Source of the DNA: Aquibaculum sediminis
Lineage (GTDB): Bacteria > Pseudomonadota > Alphaproteobacteria > Kiloniellales > DSM-21159
Assembly (NCBI RefSeq): GCF_040712085.1
Contig: NZ_JBFCVK010000009.1
Location: 62,001-126,000, forward strand
Length of the DNA stretch: 64,000 bases
Direction: 5' to 3'
The number at the start of each line of letters is the position of its first letter. The stretch's first letter is position 1. Below are positions 18,578 to 27,293 of this stretch, one piece after another. The notes below the pieces were generated by a model. The model was not told the origin of the DNA. It was given only the letters and a program-made list of their open reading frames with translations, and searched no databases. The position numbers and the translations under genes are program-made.

Positions 18578-19519
18578 TCAGGACTGGCCGCGCCCCAGTA
18601 ACCCCATGAGCTCACGCCACTCGCGTGGAGACATCCCGCTGTCTTCCTGTTCGACTTGTTCGCCGGCCAAAAGGCGCCGTGTCACGTCCAGCCCCTGGCG
18701 CGAGAGCTGTGCCCCCCCGGCGATATAGTCCTCGTAGGCTTCAAAGGTGAGCGGCACCCAGCGCTTAGCCGCTTCCAGCATGGCTTCGGCGTAGGCCCGA
18801 ATCTCATACTGTGCGTGGGGGTCGGCGCGGAGGGAGAGGAAGTGCAGCAGATTGTGCAGGTCGGTCTTCCAGTACCACTGGGTATAGAAGTTCACCGGCA
18901 GGTTCATGCGCGCCAGTTCGCGGGCGAGACCCTTGCGGCCGGGGTCGATGATCTCCCCGGAATCGGTCTCGTTCAGCATGCTCTGATAGTCGGCATAGCT
19001 CTGCGCGGCATCGCGCTTGAGCAGCTCCAGGACCTCCGCGGCTTCCTCGCCTTCGAGCAAATTGCCGCGCCCTTGCCGGTTGCTGCGTGATTGCGCTGCC
19101 AGATGTTCCGGGGCTGGGATGTAGAACTCCCGGTCCATGATGGAGTAGCGGCCGGAGTACTCGTTCACATTCGCCGTGCGGTGCCGGATCCACTGCCGAG
19201 CGACAAAGATCGGCAGCTTTACGTGCAGCTTGATCTCGCACATCTCGAAGGGCGTGGTGTGGCGGTGCCGCAGCAGGTAGCGGATCAGCCCTCGATCCTC
19301 CTGCACCCGCTTCGTGCCCCGGCCATAGGATACCCTGGCCGCCTGAACCACGGCCGCATCGTCACCCATGTAGTCGATAATGCGCACGAACCCGTGGTCG
19401 AGCACCGGCAGCGCCTGGTAAAGAATCTCTTCCAGCGCCGGCACTGTTGCACGGCGGGTGGGTTGCGTTTCGTCGCGCAGGCGCTCGACCTCGGCCTGCT
19501 GCTCGGACGTCAGCGGCAT
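18578..19519 (-). CDS. thyX: Flavin-dependent thymidylate synthase ThyX
   Basis: This 313-residue protein makes dTMP from dUMP with FAD and methylenetetrahydrofolate. The ThyX signature RHRTANVNEYSGRYS lies near residue 113. Further family motifs are HRHTTPFEMCEIKLHVK and MNLPVNFYTQWYWKTDLHNLLHFL. ATG 19519 has AAGGAG eight bases upstream. No thyA is seen in the window. ThyX organisms often lack DHFR (FolA), which cannot be checked here. Confidence 0.95.
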   Translation of the reverse strand: MPLTSEQQAEVERLRDETQPTRRATVPALEEILYQALPVLDHGFVRIIDYMGDDAAVVQAARVSYGRGTKRVQEDRGLIRYLLRHRHTTPFEMCEIKLHVKLPIFVARQWIRHRTANVNEYSGRYSIMDREFYIPAPEHLAAQSRSNRQGRGNLLEGEEAAEVLELLKRDAAQSYADYQSMLNETDSGEIIDPGRKGLARELARMNLPVNFYTQWYWKTDLHNLLHFLSLRADPHAQYEIRAYAEAMLEAAKRWVPLTFEAYEDYIAGGAQLSRQGLDVTRRLLAGEQVEQEDSGMSPREWRELMGLLGRGQS

Positions 19520-19707
19520 GCTCCACACTCCTTCGAAAATGGGGGCGGGGCAGACTAACGCAGGCGCGCCGAGTCTTCCCGTCCAAAGTCGGACGCGCGG
19601 CCATTTTTGGCACTACAACACGCCCCAGCCGCTTACCTGCTCATCAGTGAGTGTTGCGGTACATTTGCCCCCTTTCATGGCGCGCGCAGACGTCCTATAT
19701 CATTGCG

Positions 19708-19789
19708 TACCGGGCAACCGGTTATGGCGCTAAACTGGCACTTGGCATAAGCGCAGTGGACCCGGGGGCAGTACCCGGCGCCTCCACCA
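19708..19789 (+). ncRNA. ssrA: tmRNA acceptor piece (3' part of permuted ssrA)
   Basis: In alphaproteobacteria ssrA is circularly permuted and the 3' acceptor piece is transcribed first. Here CGCCTCC plus an encoded CCA ends at 19789. The CGCCTCC pairs with GGGGGCG at the start of the coding piece (19826-19832), leaving a G-U at the third pair, the alanine identity element. A T-stem CCGGG/CCCGG encloses a 7-nt loop GGCAGTA rather than the usual TTC-type loop. The 5' limit is a guess, based on a TATATC -10-like box at 19697-19702. The 36 nt between the pieces (19790-19825) contain an 8-bp hairpin and are presumably excised. Confidence 0.88.
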
Positions 19790-19825
19790 ATTTCGCCGCC
19801 GCAGCTCAAGGCGCGGCGGCTTCAT

Positions 19826-20000
19826 GGGGGCGAAACAGGATCGACACGCGTGGTAAAGAAGTGTTGGGCGCTCGGCATGGTACCGCCGTTATCGGGCCAA
19901 AATATAGTTGCGAATGACAACTATGCTGAGGCTCGCCTCGCCGCGTAAGCGGTCGGGTGAACCGATTTAAGTCCTCAGGGTTCAGCCCCTGAGGCGGGGT
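19826..20000 (+). ncRNA. ssrA: tmRNA coding piece (5' part of permuted ssrA)
   Basis: The piece starts with GGGGGCGAAACAGGATCGAC, the conserved 5' end of tmRNA, and continues to the tag reading frame at 19910-19948. After the tag stop there is a hairpin CCTCAGGG/CCCTGAGG (19973-19994). The 3' limit is approximate. With the acceptor piece it forms the two-piece tmRNA that rescues stalled ribosomes and tags the nascent chain for ClpXP. Permutation of the acceptor and coding halves is seen directly in the order CCA end, spacer, GGGGGCG start. Confidence 0.9.
19910..19948 (+). other. tmRNA proteolysis tag reading frame
   Basis: The resume codon GCG begins the frame Ala-Asn-Asp-Asn-Tyr-Ala-Glu-Ala-Arg-Leu-Ala-Ala-TAA. 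With the alanine brought by the charged tmRNA the tag is AANDNYAEARLAA. AANDN is the SspB-binding part and the terminal LAA is the ClpX signal. Confidence 0.92.
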
Positions 20001-20002
20001 TT

Positions 20003-20040
20003 GGGGCGCACCTGGCAACAGAAGCGCCCCGCTTTCTTTC
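20003..20040 (+). terminator. Rho-independent terminator of ssrA
   Basis: The stem GGGGCGC/GCGCCCC (20003-20009 with 20024-20030) is followed by GCTTTCTTTC. It ends the ssrA transcript 83 bp before sspB. Confidence 0.7.
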
Positions 20041-20122
20041 CACGCATTGCTTGATCGCTTCGGCCAAGCGCGCAATATGGGTGCCGCGCTGCTATCTCAG
20101 TGGCTGACAAGGGACGGTTCTT

Positions 20123-20629
20123 ATGAGTGATGAGGTCTTGCGCTACGACCTGATGGTTGAGGACGCCCTGCGCGGTGTCGTTCGCGTGGCGTTGCAACAG
20201 GTGGTGGCGGAAGGCCTTCCGGGCGAACACCATTTTTATATTACCTTCCGGACCACGCACCCGGGCGTGCAGATCGCCGATCGACTGCGTGCGCGCTATC
20301 CGGACGAGATGACCATTGTGCTGCAGCACCGCTTCTGGGACCTCAAGGTCGAGGAAGAGCACTTCGAGGTGACGCTGACCTTTGGCGACATTGCCGAGAA
20401 TCTGGTCATTCCCTTCGATGCCCTGACCGGATTTGCCGACCCCAGCGTCCGTTTCGGTTTGCAGTTCGGTGCGCTGTCGATGCTTCAGGACAGCGACGAA
20501 GAGGGTGACGGCACGGAAGCGACTGCCGGCCCGGATGAGGGCGAGAACGACGCGGAAGAGCCTGAGGCGGCGCCAGTCGACGAAGGCGAGAAAGTGGTCA
20601 CCCTCGATCGGTTCCGAAAGAAGACTTGA
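20123..20629 (+). CDS. sspB: ClpXP adaptor SspB (alpha type)
   Basis: This 168-residue protein tethers SsrA-tagged substrates to ClpXP. The N-terminal 110 residues form the substrate-binding domain (RYDLMVEDALRGVVRVAL, HHFYITFRT, VLQHRFWDL, LTFGDIAENLVIPFDALTGFADPS). An acidic linker rich in Asp/Glu follows. The C-terminal VVTLDRFRKK is the ClpX-docking (XB) peptide. It stands directly after ssrA in the same direction; a weak TTGATC/CAATAT box pair at 20051-20078 may drive it separately. It converges with pabAB. Confidence 0.93.
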   Translation: MSDEVLRYDLMVEDALRGVVRVALQQVVAEGLPGEHHFYITFRTTHPGVQIADRLRARYPDEMTIVLQHRFWDLKVEEEHFEVTLTFGDIAENLVIPFDALTGFADPSVRFGLQFGALSMLQDSDEEGDGTEATAGPDEGENDAEEPEAAPVDEGEKVVTLDRFRKKT

Positions 20630-20663
20630 GCTGCGAGACAGCCCCGTCGCCCCGAATCGGACG

Positions 20664-22727
20664 CTACTCAGCAGCCTCGCCGTTGTGCGTGCGATAGCGC
20701 CAGGCCGACGCGTCGCCTGTGACGGCGAGGGCCAGCGCCGCTAGCGGCGCCTGAGCCTTGAGATACATCTCATCCAATTCCGCCTGGGGTTCCGAGAGTG
20801 CAGTGATGGCCCCGCCTACACCCAGGCTCCAGCGGTGCGACTTTTCCTGCACCAGGGTGCGAATCACCACCGAGAGATCCGCTGCACCATCCATGCCGAT
20901 CCACCCAAGCGCACCGGAATAGGCGCCGCGCGGTCCCTCTTCCAGGCTATCGATGATCTCCAGGGTCCGACGCTTCGGGGCCCCGGTCATGGAGCCGGGT
21001 GGGAAGGCGGCTCGGATCGCGTCGACCAGCGTATGATTCGGAGCCAGCTGCGCCTCGATGGTGGAGACCAACTGGTGGACCGTGGCATAGCTTTCCACCT
21101 GCATCAGGGCCGGCACGCGCACGCTGCCCAGCCGCGCCACCCGTCCGAGGTCGTGACGCAACAGGTCGACGATCATCAGGTTTTCGGCCCGGTCCTTTTC
21201 ACCGCTGCGCAAGGCCTCGGCCAGGGCCGCATCGCGCGCGGGATCTTCATCGCGCCGGACCGTCCCCTTGATCGGCTTGGCTTGCAGTTGGCCATCGGCC
21301 GTCGCTGACAGGAATCGCTCCGGGGAGGAACTGGCGAGCGTGATTCCGCCAAGACGCAGGTAGGCGGCATGGGGGGCGGGATTGAGCCGGCGCAGGTGGC
21401 GATACACCGTGACGGGATCGACCGCGGCCCAGACTTCCAGGCGGTTGGTGAGACAGACTTCATAGGATTCGCCGTCCCGGATCGCGACCTGCGCCCGCCT
21501 GATTCGGTCAAGATAGGCATCGGCCTCGTGCTTTGCCTCCACGAGCAGGGACGTCGCGCCCGGACCCGGAGAGTGTGCCGCCAAGGGCGCAACTTGAGTC
21601 TGGGCCGAGAGCTGTTCCTGCACCTGGTCAAACCAGGCCTCGATCTCGTCGGCCGGCATCGTCTCTGACGCAGCGAAGACCAGCCAGGCCCGCCCGTCGC
21701 GGTGGTCGATTGCAAGAAAGCGGTCGACGAAGAGGAAGCCCACCTCAGGCAACGTGGATGCGAAGGCGCGCGGGTAGCCGCACTGGTCCTTCGCTTCATA
21801 GCCGATCCAGCCAACCCATCCACCATGGAACGGAAAAGGCGCTTCCTGGCCCTCGAGACTGACCGAGGCGAGAGAGTCGTCCAGTTCTTCCAGACTGCGG
21901 GGGCCAGGCCGGCCCGTGCCGAGGAAGGACCAGCGCGACAAGCCCCGGACCACCTTCGCGCTGTCCAGCCAGAAGGCATTCGGCTCTCCGTCAAAGCAGG
22001 ACAGGAAGGCAGTTTCTGCTTCGGGTGCTGTGGGCAGTTCACGAAGATGCATGCGGTAGCGGCGTGGAGGTTGCGCGTCCTCTTGTCTGACTGCCTTGGG
22101 CGCTTCGGCCACGGGCGGCTTGCGGTACCCCGTTTGAGTTCGCGGCAGCGCTTTTCGGCTGAGGTCCCGAAAGTTCCGGATCAGCGCGCCGCCGGATTCC
22201 GAGCAGATCGATTCAGGGTGAAACTGTACACCCCAGCGTGCCTGCCGCTCATCCGACAGCGCCATGATCAGGCCACTGGCGTTGCGGGCCGTCACACGCA
22301 GGCCGGCCGGCAAGGGATCATAAGCCAGCAGCGAGTGATAGCGCACGACCTGCAACGGGTTCGGCAGATTGGCAAAGAGCTCCAATCCTTCGTGCGTGAT
22401 CCGGTCGAGGCGCCCATGCATCGGCTCCGGCGCGTGCCGAACAGAGCCGCCGGCGAGTTGCACCATTGCCTGATGCCCCAGGCACACGCCCAGCAAGGGC
22501 ACCTGGGCATGGCGCACCGCCTCTGCCGAAAGTCCCAGATCGTGCGCGCGCGCCGGCGTGCCGGGGCCAGGCGATATGAGGATGTTGTCGAAGGACAATG
22601 CCTGGATATCCGCCCAGGTACAGGCATCCTGCGACACCACCAGCGGCGCTTCGCCATTCACCTCTCCCAGCAGGTGGAAGAGGTTGAACGTGAAGGAATC
22701 GTGGTTGTCGATGATCAGTGTGCGCAT
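20664..22727 (-). CDS. pabB: Fused aminodeoxychorismate synthase (PabA-PabB)
   Basis: This 687-residue bifunctional protein makes 4-amino-4-deoxychorismate for folate. The N-terminal glutamine amidotransferase domain (about residues 1-190) has Cys82 in GVCLGHQ and HPES for the His-Glu pair. The C-terminal chorismate-binding domain has PIKGTVRR, whose Lys marks PabB rather than TrpE, and FPPGSMTGAPKRRTLEIID. ATG 22727 gives the standard MRTLIIDNHDSFTFN start; GTG 22739 is an alternative. No aminodeoxychorismate lyase (PabC) is adjacent. The gene diverges from argG. Confidence 0.92.
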   Translation of the reverse strand: MRTLIIDNHDSFTFNLFHLLGEVNGEAPLVVSQDACTWADIQALSFDNILISPGPGTPARAHDLGLSAEAVRHAQVPLLGVCLGHQAMVQLAGGSVRHAPEPMHGRLDRITHEGLELFANLPNPLQVVRYHSLLAYDPLPAGLRVTARNASGLIMALSDERQARWGVQFHPESICSESGGALIRNFRDLSRKALPRTQTGYRKPPVAEAPKAVRQEDAQPPRRYRMHLRELPTAPEAETAFLSCFDGEPNAFWLDSAKVVRGLSRWSFLGTGRPGPRSLEELDDSLASVSLEGQEAPFPFHGGWVGWIGYEAKDQCGYPRAFASTLPEVGFLFVDRFLAIDHRDGRAWLVFAASETMPADEIEAWFDQVQEQLSAQTQVAPLAAHSPGPGATSLLVEAKHEADAYLDRIRRAQVAIRDGESYEVCLTNRLEVWAAVDPVTVYRHLRRLNPAPHAAYLRLGGITLASSSPERFLSATADGQLQAKPIKGTVRRDEDPARDAALAEALRSGEKDRAENLMIVDLLRHDLGRVARLGSVRVPALMQVESYATVHQLVSTIEAQLAPNHTLVDAIRAAFPPGSMTGAPKRRTLEIIDSLEEGPRGAYSGALGWIGMDGAADLSVVIRTLVQEKSHRWSLGVGGAITALSEPQAELDEMYLKAQAPLAALALAVTGDASAWRYRTHNGEAAE

Positions 22728-22810
22728 GCGTTCCGTCACCGTGCAGCAGAGGCGCTTCTAGCCCGTCCAAGGCGGTGCTGCCAAGGCCGACATCCCGCTT
22801 CCCGCACTGC

Positions 22811-22838
22811 TTGCGGGGCGGAGCCTTTGCCCTATACT
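22811..22838 (+). promoter_or_regulatory. Candidate argG promoter
   Basis: TTGCGG at 22811-22816 and TATACT at 22833-22838 are separated by 16 bp. Transcription would start near 22845, about 42 nt before the argG ATG. Confidence 0.6.
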
Positions 22839-22886
22839 GCCGCGCCAAACACGATCCTCGCTTACACCAGCCTCACGGACTTCCCC

Positions 22887-24098
22887 ATGCGCGACGTCAA
22901 GAAAGTGGTTCTCGCCTATTCCGGCGGCCTCGACACCTCTGTCATCCTCAAGTGGCTGCAGGAAACCTACGACTGCGAGGTGGTGACCTTCACCGCCGAC
23001 CTGGGACAGGGTGAGGAGCTGGAGCCGGCGCGTAAGAAGGCTGAACTGCTCGGCATCAAGTCGGAGAACATCTTCATCGAGGACCTGCGCGAAGAGTTCG
23101 TGCGGGATTTCGTCTTCCCGATGTTCCGCGCCAATGCGCTCTACGAGGGACTCTACCTGCTGGGCACCTCGATCGCTCGGCCGCTGATCGCCAAGCGCCA
23201 GATCGAGATTGCCCGCGAGACCGGGGCGGACGCCGTCTCCCACGGCGCCACGGGCAAGGGCAACGACCAGATACGTTTCGAGCTGGGCTACTACGCCCTG
23301 GAGCCGGGCATCAAGGTGATCGCGCCCTGGCGCGAATGGGACCTGAACAGCCGCACCAAGCTGATCGACTTCGCCGAAAAGCACCAGATTCCCATCGCCA
23401 AGGACAAGCGCGGCGAGGCTCCCTTCTCCGTGGACGCCAACCTGCTGCACATCTCCGCCGAGGGGAAGGTGCTGGAGGATCCCTGGGAGGAGGCGCAGGA
23501 GTACGTCTACTCCCGTAGCGTTGCACCGGAGCAGGCACCGGACAAGCCCACCTACATCGAAGTCGAGTTCGAGAAGGGCGATCCCGTTGCCATCGACGGC
23601 AAGCGCATGAGCCCCGCGACACTGCTGACCGAACTCAACCGGCTGGGCGGGGAGAACGGCATCGGCCGGCTTGACCTGGTTGAGAACCGCTTCGTCGGCA
23701 TGAAGAGCCGCGGCATCTACGAGACGCCGGGCGGCACTGTCCTGCTGCAGGCCCATCGCGGCATCGAGCAGCTCACGCTAGACCGGGGCGCCATGCACCT
23801 GAAGGACGAGCTGATGCCGCGCTACGCGGAGCTGGTCTATAACGGCTTCTGGTTCGCGCCGGAGCGCGAGATGCTGCAGGCAGCCATCGACAAGAGCCAG
23901 GAGCATGTGGAGGGCACGGCGCGCCTCAAGCTCTACAAGGGCTCGGTCAACGTCGTGGGGCGCAAGAGCCCGCGCAGCCTTTACAGCGAAGCGCATGTGA
24001 CCTTCGAGGAAGACACGGTCTACGACCAGCGCGATGCCGAGGGCTTCATCAAGCTCAACGCCCTGCGTCTGCGTCTTCTGGAGCGCCGCGGCCACTGA
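22887..24098 (+). CDS. argG: Argininosuccinate synthase
   Basis: This 403-residue enzyme condenses citrulline and aspartate with ATP in arginine synthesis. The N-type ATP pyrophosphatase P-loop is VVLAYSGGLDTSVIL; further motifs are GATGKGNDQIRFE, PWREW and SRGIYETPGG. The start ATG 22887 follows a clear promoter and fits the family N-terminus; the same frame is open far upstream inside pabAB but that is antisense shadow. The gene stands alone and converges with nrdB. Confidence 0.97.
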   Translation: MRDVKKVVLAYSGGLDTSVILKWLQETYDCEVVTFTADLGQGEELEPARKKAELLGIKSENIFIEDLREEFVRDFVFPMFRANALYEGLYLLGTSIARPLIAKRQIEIARETGADAVSHGATGKGNDQIRFELGYYALEPGIKVIAPWREWDLNSRTKLIDFAEKHQIPIAKDKRGEAPFSVDANLLHISAEGKVLEDPWEEAQEYVYSRSVAPEQAPDKPTYIEVEFEKGDPVAIDGKRMSPATLLTELNRLGGENGIGRLDLVENRFVGMKSRGIYETPGGTVLLQAHRGIEQLTLDRGAMHLKDELMPRYAELVYNGFWFAPEREMLQAAIDKSQEHVEGTARLKLYKGSVNVVGRKSPRSLYSEAHVTFEEDTVYDQRDAEGFIKLNALRLRLLERRGH

Positions 24099-24245
24099 GT
24101 GGGTCTGCCACCGCAGTTCCCTCCGCGGTGTGGTCCTTAGGGGTGCGCAGTCCGCAGATCGCGCGCTGCGGGGGTGCGAATTTCGGGGTCGTAGCGAGGC
24201 GCTCGTGGCGCTTACGCGAAACCGGAAGCCTCTCGCCTGCCGCCC

Positions 24246-25205
24246 TTATTCGAATGCCGCTTCCCAACTTCCCTGGGTTGCGGCCTTTGAATACTCGGTC
24301 GAGCGGTTCTCGAAGAAATTGGTGTGCTCCATGCCGTTCAGCATGGCGTCCAGCCAGGGCAGGGGATTGCGCTCGATCCGATAGCTGGGCTGCAGGCCGA
24401 GCTGCGTCAGACGCCGGTCGGCGATGTAGCGGATGTAGAGCTTCACATCCTCGGCCGTCAGGCCCTCGACTCCTTCCATCTCGAAGGCGAGGTCGATGAA
24501 GGCGTCCTCGTGGGTCACGATGGTCTCGCAGGCGCGATAGAGTTCCCGCTCCAACTCCTCGCTCCAGACCTCCGGATTCTCGTCCATGAAGGTGCGGAAC
24601 AGGCGGATGATCGAGGCCGTGTGCAGGCTTTCATCGCGCACCGACCAGGAAATGATCTGCCCCATCCCCTTCATTTTGTTGAAGCGCGGGAAGTTGAGCA
24701 GGATGGCGAAACTGGCGAAAAGCTGCAGTCCCTCGGTGAAGGCACCGAACACCGCCATGGTCAGCGCAATGTCGCGCTTCGTCTCGACGCCGAAGGCCTG
24801 CATGTAGTCGTACTTGTCCTTCATCTCCTTGTAGTGGAGGAAGGCGCTGTACTCGGCTTCCGGCATCCCCAGCGTGTCGAGCAGGTGGCTGTAGGCGGCG
24901 ATGTGCACAGTCTCCATGTTGGAGAAGGCCGCCAGCATCATCTGCACTTCCGTGGGTTTGAAGACCCGCGAATAGTGCTTCATGTAGCAGTTGTTCACTT
25001 CCACGTCGGACTGCGTGAAGAAGCGGAAGATCTGGGTCAGCAGGTTGCGCTCGCCTTCGCTGAGCACGCGCTGCCAGTCCTTCACGTCGTCCGCCAGCGG
25101 TACTTCTTCCGGCAGCCAGTGGATGCGCTGTTGCTGCAGCCAGGCATCATAGGCCCAGGGATAGCGGAAGGGCTTGTAGATGGGATCGGACTCGAGAAGG
25201 GACAT
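24246..25205 (-). CDS. nrdB: Class I ribonucleotide reductase small subunit NrdB
   Basis: This 319-residue ferritin-like subunit generates the radical for deoxynucleotide synthesis. Metal ligands and radical tyrosine are all present: Asp67, Glu98, His101, Tyr105 (ETVHIAAY), Glu158 (AFTEGLQLF), and Glu192 and His195 (RDESLHT). This is a normal Tyr-containing active site. It begins directly with the catalytic fold and has no N-terminal ATP-cone. It follows nrdA by 83 bp in the same direction and is presumably co-transcribed from the NrdR-controlled promoter. Confidence 0.95.
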   Translation of the reverse strand: MSLLESDPIYKPFRYPWAYDAWLQQQRIHWLPEEVPLADDVKDWQRVLSEGERNLLTQIFRFFTQSDVEVNNCYMKHYSRVFKPTEVQMMLAAFSNMETVHIAAYSHLLDTLGMPEAEYSAFLHYKEMKDKYDYMQAFGVETKRDIALTMAVFGAFTEGLQLFASFAILLNFPRFNKMKGMGQIISWSVRDESLHTASIIRLFRTFMDENPEVWSEELERELYRACETIVTHEDAFIDLAFEMEGVEGLTAEDVKLYIRYIADRRLTQLGLQPSYRIERNPLPWLDAMLNGMEHTNFFENRSTEYSKAATQGSWEAAFE

Positions 25206-25288
25206 GAACAGAGGCTTTCACTGATACGAAAGTGTCGTGATGGCGGCCCTGTGGCACAGGCTCACGGGCAGGGCTCAAGGTCGGGGGC

Positions 25289-27250
25289 TCACTGACAGGC
25301 GAGGCATTCCTCGTAATCCAGTGTGGCGACCGCGGGCTCATCCTGGCTGTTCACCTTGCCCAGCATCGGCACGACGCCGAGGCCGGCGGCCAGTACCGAT
25401 TCCGCCCGCTGCAACGAACGAGAGCGGCAGTAATAGAGGCTCTTCACGCCGTTCTTCCAGGCCAGCAGATGGATCTGATGCAGATCGCGCTTATGCACAT
25501 TGGCCGGCAGGAAGAGGTTGAGCGATTGTGCCTGGCAGATGTACGGGCTGCGATCTCCGGCGTGCTCGATCAGCCAGCGCTGATCCAGTTCGAAGGCAGT
25601 CTTGAAGACAGCCTTCTCATCCTCGTCGAGACAATCGAGGTGCTGCACCGAACCTTCATTGATGGTGATGGAAGTCCAGGTTTCCTCGTCGTTTCGACCC
25701 TTTTCCTCCAGTAGTTTCTCAAGATAAGGATTGCGCACCGCGAAGGAGCCGGACAGCGTCTTGTGGGTGAAAGCGTTGCCGGCCAAAGGCTCAATGCCCG
25801 GCGAGGTGCCACCGCAGATAATGGAGATGGAGGCGGTCGGAGCGATCGCCAGCTTGTGGGAAAAGCGCTCCATGATGCCGTGCTCAGCCGCGTCGGGGCA
25901 GGGGCCACGCTCTTCCGCCAGAACCCGCGAAGCGGCGTCCGCCTGCTCGCGGATCTGCTTGAACATGCGGTTGTTCCAGACCTTCGCCATGACGCTTTCG
26001 AAGGGAATGCGCTGCTTCTGCAGGAAGGAGTGGAAGCCCATGACGCCGAGACCGACCGAGCGTTCGCGCATGGCGGCATACTTGGCGCGGTCCATGGATT
26101 CCGGCGCGTTGGCGATGAAGTCGGAAAGCACATTGTCGAGGAAGCGCATGACATCTTCGACGAAGTCGGGATGGTCGTGCCACTCCTCCCAGGTCTCCAG
26201 ATTGAGCGAGGAGAGGCAGCAGACCGCCGTGCGATCGCGACCACGATGGTCGATGCCGGTGGGCAAGGTGATTTCGCTGCAGAGATTGGACATCTTGACC
26301 GTGAGGCCGGAAAGCTTGTGGTGCTCCGGCATCGCCCGGTTCACGTGATCGCCAAAAATGATGTAGGGCTCGCCTGTCTCGATGCGCGAGGTGAGTAGGC
26401 GAATCCACAGGCTGCGTGCGGTCACCTTGCGCACCACGGACTGGTCCTTCGGGCTCTTCAGCGCCCATTCATCATCGTCCACCACGGCGCGCATGAAGGC
26501 ATCGGAAACCACAACACCGTGGTGGAGGTTGAGTGCCTTGCGGTTGGGGTCACCGCCAGTGGGCCGGCGCAGTTCGATGAACTCCTCGATCTCCGGATGA
26601 TCGATGGGCAGGTAGACGGCGGCCGAGCCGCGGCGCAATGAGCCCTGGCTGATCGCGAGCGTCAGCGAGTCCATCACCCGGATGAAGGGGATGACGCCGC
26701 TCGTCTTGCCATTCATCCCCACCTTCTCGCCGATCGAGCGGAGATTGCCCCAGTAGCTGCCAATGCCGCCGCCGCGGGCCGCCAACCAGACATTCTCGTT
26801 CCAGAGATCGACGATGCCTTCCAGGCTGTCGTTGGCCTCGTTCAGGAAACAGGAGATCGGCAGGCCCCGCTTTGTGCCACCATTGGACAGGACGGGCGTG
26901 GCGGGCATGAACCAGAGCTTCGAGATGTAGTCGTAGAGCCGCTGCGCATGCGCGCTGTCGTCCGCGAAGTGGGCAGCCACGCGCGCAAAGAGGTCCTGAT
27001 AGGACTCGCCTTCCAGCAGATAGCGGTCATCGAGGGTCGCCTTGCCGAAGCGGGTCAACCTGGCATCGCGCTCTCGTTGCATATGCACCATGATGCCGCG
27101 CTCGTTTTGAAAGCGGTCCCGGAATTCACCGCTCGGCAGCAGATCGGCCATCGCGGGTTCGTTTGTCCGCTCGCTGTCCACAGCCTTATCCACAGCCTCC
27201 GGATAGGCGCGGGCAGGGCCGTTCTCCTGCAGAATCGTCGAGCCATCCAT
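25289..27250 (-). CDS. nrdA: Class I ribonucleotide reductase large subunit NrdA
   Basis: This subunit of 653 residues reduces ribonucleoside diphosphates. Active-site motifs are the redox Cys134 in PISCFLN, NLCSEI (radical Cys with its Glu) and AVCCLSSLN. The C-terminal CLACQ supplies the thioredoxin-linked cysteine pair. The loop motif SLRRGSAAVYLP is present. It is about 110 residues shorter than E. coli NrdA because the N-terminal ATP-cone is absent. ATG 27250 is chosen for GGAG seven bases upstream; ATG 27262 is also possible. Confidence 0.95.
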   Translation of the reverse strand: MDGSTILQENGPARAYPEAVDKAVDSERTNEPAMADLLPSGEFRDRFQNERGIMVHMQRERDARLTRFGKATLDDRYLLEGESYQDLFARVAAHFADDSAHAQRLYDYISKLWFMPATPVLSNGGTKRGLPISCFLNEANDSLEGIVDLWNENVWLAARGGGIGSYWGNLRSIGEKVGMNGKTSGVIPFIRVMDSLTLAISQGSLRRGSAAVYLPIDHPEIEEFIELRRPTGGDPNRKALNLHHGVVVSDAFMRAVVDDDEWALKSPKDQSVVRKVTARSLWIRLLTSRIETGEPYIIFGDHVNRAMPEHHKLSGLTVKMSNLCSEITLPTGIDHRGRDRTAVCCLSSLNLETWEEWHDHPDFVEDVMRFLDNVLSDFIANAPESMDRAKYAAMRERSVGLGVMGFHSFLQKQRIPFESVMAKVWNNRMFKQIREQADAASRVLAEERGPCPDAAEHGIMERFSHKLAIAPTASISIICGGTSPGIEPLAGNAFTHKTLSGSFAVRNPYLEKLLEEKGRNDEETWTSITINEGSVQHLDCLDEDEKAVFKTAFELDQRWLIEHAGDRSPYICQAQSLNLFLPANVHKRDLHQIHLLAWKNGVKSLYYCRSRSLQRAESVLAAGLGVVPMLGKVNSQDEPAVATLDYEECLACQ

Positions 27251-27293
27251 GACTGTCTCCATTTTTCCCAAGGCTGTGGATTATCCGCCCTGT

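Noticed and set aside
19651..19917. 88-codon open frame over the tmRNA region
   Set aside because: It covers the structured ssrA sequence; the RNA explains the conservation and the peptide has no family resemblance.
21702..22886. Long in-frame upstream extension of argG
   Set aside because: It runs antisense through pabAB; argG has a promoter at 22811-22838 and a family-standard start at 22887.
24099..24245. Inverted repeats between argG and nrdB as a bidirectional terminator
   Set aside because: Short GC stems such as CCACCGC/GCGGTG are present but no T-run follows on either strand.
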